A stretch of DNA of 64,000 nucleotides from Magicicada septendecula (lineage: Eukaryota > Arthropoda > Insecta > Hemiptera > Cicadidae), in NCBI GenBank assembly GCA_034769895.1, contig CM068373.1:435717080-435781079 (forward strand). Direction: 5' to 3'. The notes under the pieces are model-generated. The model saw nothing but the letters and a program-made list of their open reading frames with translations. It searched no databases and was not told the DNA's origin. This document shows, in pieces, positions 59,500 to 64,000 of the stretch. The position numbers and the translations under genes were made by a program. Numbering within the stretch: position 1 is the first letter of the stretch; each line of letters begins with the position of its first letter.

Positions 59500-62154
59500 A
59501 AATCCACCAGGTCCCATCACTGAACCGGCAATTTGGGTACTTACTAGGACGAGACAAAACGACTGACGATACGTTGACAATAGTGCAAAATCATTTCCTA
59601 AAGAATGTTAGAGAAGAGCTACTGAACGAAGACTCGATAACACAAAATAATTCAAATAGTGAGATTGTTTATATCATCGCCCAAGTGAATGGACTAGAGA
59701 CAAGATGTATGATAGATACGGGCGCAAACGTGTCGTTAATCGACAACAATGAATACCTCAAAATTCAAAAATATAGTAAGGCCATCTTACCAACTTTACC
59801 AATTCAAAATGTAATTTTAATCGGAGCCACTGGAAGACAAAACAAGTCAATAAGAAAACAGGTATCATTAACAGTGACCAGCAGAAATGTAGCTATACCT
59901 ATGATTTTTCTAATAGCTAGTAATCTACCATTTAATCTACTAATAGGCTGTGATATTTTGAGAAAATACTCAGCAATAATTGACATGAGACAAGCCATAG
60001 TGTCATTAAAAGTGGATAATATAGAATGGACAGCAAGATTAGTAGAAAACAAAAATGTACCTTCATGCAACAGTATAAGAAAATTCAGTAATAATCAAGA
60101 TGAGTCATGGAATGTAAGAAGGGAATACTTTGGGTGTGGAGATAGTTTATGGTTGGAAAAATTAGAAGAGATCCGACAATTTCGGTCAGAACAAAATGAA
60201 TGCAATTTAACCACACAACAAATAGAGAAGTTAATTTCAATATATAATAAATACCGCTATGTTTTTTCTGATGTACCTGGCAAAGTAAAGGATTATCAAT
60301 TTACATTACAATTCAAGGAGCCTGTCAATTTTAATAAAAAATCATATCCCGTTGCTTATGCATTAAAGGAAGCAGTGAGGAATGAACTAAACAAAATGAT
60401 AGCAGAAGATATTATTGAATATAGCTGTTCCCCATATACCAGTCCGTTAATAGCAGTCCCAAAGAAAGATGGCAAAGTACGACTCTGCTTAGATGCTAGA
60501 GAGATTAATAAGATCATAGTTAATGACAGAACATCTCCTGGAGAGATTGAGGAGATACTGAAAAAATTCAATGGCATACAATTTATTAGCACCTGGGATA
60601 CGGTTTGTGGGTATTGGCAGGTGGAGCTACACCCAGATAGTCGAAAGTACGTCGCCTTTATTTTCGAAGGAAGGAACTATCAGTTCAAGAGACTACCGTT
60701 TGGACTGGTAAATTCAGTAGCTGTATTCGCAAGATGTATGGACCAGGTGTTGGGTCCAGATACTATTCCATATACCACAGTCTATGTTGATGACTTGTTG
60801 ATTACTTCAGTGAATTGGGAAGACCATTGTGACAGAGTAGGACAAGTATTACAAAAACTATCAGACAATAACGTTACACTAAAACTTCAAAAATCTAAGC
60901 TTATCGCCAGTGACGTCCAATTCCTGGGTTTTAACCTAACAAGACAAGGAATAACGCCATCCAACGAAAAAATTGAAGCTATCCAGAAGTTCCCAAGTCC
61001 TAAAAATAAAAAGCAACTTCAATCATTTCTGGGACTTTGCAATTATTATAGGAAATTTCAGAGAAATTATTCTGAAATGACAGCAAAGTTTTCTCCACAA
61101 TTATCCTCTAAGAACAAATGGTCCTGGGGACAGGAACAAGACAATTTACTCCAAATGATCAAGCACAATTTCCTAAGTTCAGTTGTATTAAGACATCCTA
61201 ATTTCAATCAACCTTTCTTCATGAACTGTGACGCCAGTGATATAAGTTTAGGATCTGTATTATATCAAGAAGATAGTGAGGGAGAACATCAGGTGGTGAG
61301 TTTTGCAAGCAGAATACTTGATGGATGTGAACGCAATTATAGTGTAACAGAAAAAGAGTTATTAAGCGTTGTATTCGCTTGTGGGAAATTCAGAACCTAC
61401 ATTCTTGGATACTCAATAACTGTGAGGAGCGATCATAAGTCAATATCTTTCCTAAAAAATTGCAAGATCAACCATGGGAGATTGACAAGGTGGATACTCG
61501 CACTACAGGAGTACCATATAAATTGGGAGTATGTTCCAGGAAAACAGAATATTGCTGCAGATATATTGTCCCGGATTAACATAGAACAACAAACTTTTGA
61601 AGGGGAAAAAGAAACAATCATCAAGGTATACACTATATTAAAAAACAAGTCAGATTTGGAAAACATCATGAAATCCATTGCACAACAACAAACCGAGGAT
61701 ACCAAAATCAACAATTTTAGACAAAGACTGATCCAACAGGATGAAAAAATCACTGCATATTACTGTCTACATGAAGACATATTATTTTACAAACCAAATA
61801 ATAACCAAGGCTCATGGAAGGTGGTGATACCTAAAGCTTTAGAAACAGAATTAATATTGGACTACCATAGCCGATATGGGCATATGGGTGCATTAAAAGT
61901 AATGAAGGCACTTGAGGAACACACTTACATTAAGAATATCAACAGAAGAGTTAGAGAATGTATCCGGCAGTGTCACATCTGTCAATTGGCAAAATGCAAT
62001 AATGAAAAAACAGAAGGAATTATGCAACCTATTACATCAACTGGTAAATTAGAGAGAGTATTTTTAGATGTGTGTGGTCCGTTACCTCGTAGTGGAGGGA
62101 GAAAACAGTATAAATTCATTATAATCATGTTCGACCATTACTCCAAGTTTACAA
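59496..62154 (+). pseudogene. pol of element C, copy 2, truncated
   Basis: Identical in plan to copy 1 through protease, RT, RNase H and the integrase zinc site, with about two amino-acid differences. It ends early in the integrase core where it meets LTR-derived sequence. It is a partial copy that cannot integrate on its own. Confidence 0.9.
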
Positions 62155-62828
62155 GAAAAGTTACGTTAGTTTAAAGATTTTGAACAAATTTAGATTCTGA
62201 AATAATAAAAGTATATGACAATGTCTATCCGAATTGACCAACCAGGTTCCAAGTTTACCCATAGCAACCAGAAATTTTGGATAAATAAAAAGAGACTTCT
62301 TTGACAACGATCTTAGCAGATAGACGCGTTTTTAAAATCTTCTTACATTTTGTGTTATAAAGTGTGAAAAAACTATACAACTAAATAAATACAGTTAGAG
62401 GTACACTACACGAACTCATTGCAATAACAGAAGACTACCCATTAGACGAATTAGAAGAAATAACAACCAGGAAGAAAATTTGAAGTGGACGAGGGACGAG
62501 AAGAAGATCTGACGTGTACGTGGGCCCTATCTTAAACCAAGAAGAGTACAAGAAGAGGATTTGGTGATCTGACGTCTCATTATTTTGTATTTCAACACAC
62601 ACATTTGGATACACGAATTTTAAGTAATAATCAACTAAACTACAGACACCATATCACACTTCCAACGGGTGGTGTAATTCAAGTGCACACTATATAAATA
62701 CAAGTAACCCGCCCACAATAACATTGTACGTAACGAAAAATCCGATTACCAATAGACGAACCTGAAGTGAGGCTACATACATTACGTTTCAATAGAAGTA
62801 ACTTTAAATTCTCTATTTTATCGTTACA
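62155..62828 (+). repeat. Partial third LTR of element C
   Basis: This matches pieces of the 3' half of the LTR, ending at the normal LTR end ATCGTTACA and followed by the ATAT target duplication. It marks the right edge of the array. Confidence 0.85.
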
Positions 62829-63040
62829 ATATTAACTACAAATACCCACTACATAAAATCATTATTATTACGTGGAAATAAACCGAACATTTACGCTACC
62901 AAAACATAACCTAATTTTCACAACGTAATTATATACGATTATTTCATACATATGTCATTACCAAATCCTACTTTCTGTGCTTTAAAATAGGTCCACCTCT
63001 TATAAAATTATATCAGGATCCTGGCAGCTTGGTCGCCAAT
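62829..63040 (-). other. Leader and primer site of element B
   Basis: On the minus strand, directly after the LTR, the sequence reads ATTGGCGACCAAGCTGCCAG, a TTGGCGACC-type primer site known from many Gypsy elements. It differs from the tRNA-Lys type site of element A. The rest is AT-rich leader, interrupted by the C array at 62828. Confidence 0.6.
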
Positions 63041-64000
63041 TGTTGAGAAACAAACTTAATCGAAATAAATAAATAGAAATACTGCCAGAAACTTACCTGC
63101 GATCTTTCTTCGCTTACTTACCTTTCATAAATTTTCATCAGAAACCCAGAGTCGCCATGATATTTTTGGTTATATATCGAAACCTTAACACTCTACCTTA
63201 ATAAAATTGGGACAGTTTTGCAATCTGACTACCTCCCCATAATAATTCAGAAGAAATCCGGGAACATTAGACGAATCTGCCAGCACAGAACATTAGGAAG
63301 TGGTACTGACGAAATAACTACACTAACACATATTATATTACGAAAACAAATAGGTTTACTTTTATCTTACTTTTCTTAGAGAAATACACAAAATAGAAAA
63401 ATTACAAACAATTCTTTCGGTGAAGTGATATAGTCGATAATCTTTTACATTAACTTTAAGTTTACTTGTATTATATAGATATATTTTTTTGGTTTTAAAT
63501 GCAGCCCAGTATTTGTGTACTCACACATTCATTCATTCAATATTTAAATTATTCACTTTATATGACATTTAGAGCTCTGTACATTAAATTGGTTAATAAT
63601 TGTCTGGTGGTCTATTTACTCATGGCGTCTCCCCGGCTACGTCGCACTGTGCACATGTTTGAATATATTTACACGGTTAATAAATTTTCGGCCCGCAGCC
63701 CGTTATGTTCAAACGGCCACCGCCGCCTCGCAACAACACCACTGCTGCTTCACATTTTGTTATATATTTGAGATGAAAATTTGTGTCCAGTCAGCGGACG
63801 CACTACGGTTCGTGTCCGGCGGGTTAAGATGTTATTTTCCGACTGCTGTTACATGCGGGCGGACATCACTGCCTTGCCTGCGAACCAATTTCGTTGCTGT
63901 TCACAGCCTTCATTCTCAAAGTCTTAGTAGCTGCACACATGACACATGGGATTTTCGTGTGTTGTACATCGACGAAATTTCACTGCCTGTACATTCGTCA
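63041..64000 (-). repeat. 5' LTR of element B (continues beyond window)
   Basis: This is a copy of 34099-35060 with a few substitutions and one- or two-base indels, cut by the window end. About 320 bp of the LTR are expected beyond 64000. Confidence 0.9.

Larger units (their letters stand above)
42884..62828 (+). mobile_element. Tandem array of Ty3/Gypsy element C
   Basis: The structure is LTR (42884-46859), internal (46860-53403), LTR (53404-57392), partial internal (57393-62154) and partial LTR (to 62828). The whole block is flanked by one target duplication, ATAT (42880-42883 and 62829-62832), within the leader of element B. A single duplication around two internals and three LTRs means one insertion that was later expanded, most simply by unequal exchange between LTRs. 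The LTRs are about 3.98 kb, unusually long for Gypsy, and differ by only about 0.3%. Copy 1 looks whole. Copy 2 is truncated. Confidence 0.92.
34099..64000 (-). mobile_element. LTR element B, relative of A, split by two later insertions
   Basis: Element B reads on the minus strand. Its 3' LTR is 34099-35382 and its 5' LTR starts at 63041 and runs past the window end. The primer site lies at 63017-63040, the leader is 62829-63040 plus about 42801-42883, the open-frame remains lie at 42589-42800 and 37943-39086, and the AT-rich 3' region is 35432-37942. It is interrupted by a 3.5-kb insertion (39087-42588) and by the C array (42884-62828). Removing both blocks at their target duplications gives a colinear relative of element A. 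Its frame has a handful of breaks, so it is dead and older than its guests. The LTR is a different sequence from that of A except at the ends. Confidence 0.85.

Overview
This window looks like intergenic or intronic DNA from a large, repeat-rich arthropod genome, most likely an insect. That inference rests on Penelope-like retroelements, pogo/Tigger transposons, a jockey/R1-type LINE tail, insect-style Ty3/Gypsy elements and very long (TG)n tracts. I found no confident complete host gene. The only host candidate is one 26-codon exon-like block at 3026-3103. Nearly everything else that can be named is a mobile element or its remains.

Layout. 1-4657 holds a ~490-bp inverted repeat enclosing a Penelope-like (PLE) reverse transcriptase fragment, a second PLE fragment, a (TG)60 tract, the candidate exon and diverged tandem repeats. 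4658-12083 is a complete-ended LTR element (A) with a TGCT target duplication. It has no recognisable gag or pol, but carries one open frame of unknown type and a UUCG-loop hairpin beside its polypurine tract. 12160-19547 is a graveyard: the C-terminal half of a PLE ending in a hammerhead-like hairpin, an old Gypsy gag split by a Tigger transposon, a LINE tail, another gag scrap, and a 125-bp unit with 15-bp target duplications that contains a second copy of the hammerhead-like fold. 19552-25651 is a Gypsy element (D, minus strand) with a broken pol. 25911-28048 and 29482-31724 are two more pogo/Tigger transposons.

34099 to beyond 64000 is one nested structure. Element B is a minus-strand relative of A, with its 3' LTR at 34099-35382 and its 5' LTR from 63041 to past the window end. 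It is interrupted twice: by a 3.5-kb insertion (39087-42588, ACTG duplication) in its open frame, and by a 20-kb array of Gypsy element C (42884-62828, ATAT duplication) in its leader. The C array reads LTR, internal, LTR, internal (partial), partial LTR. Its LTRs are about 4 kb long and nearly identical.

By LTR divergence judged by eye, C is youngest, then A (about 1%), then D (about 2%). The fossils at 12-18 kb are much older. C copy 1 has whole gag and pol frames. Element A, and B when it was young, could only have moved with proteins supplied by another element.
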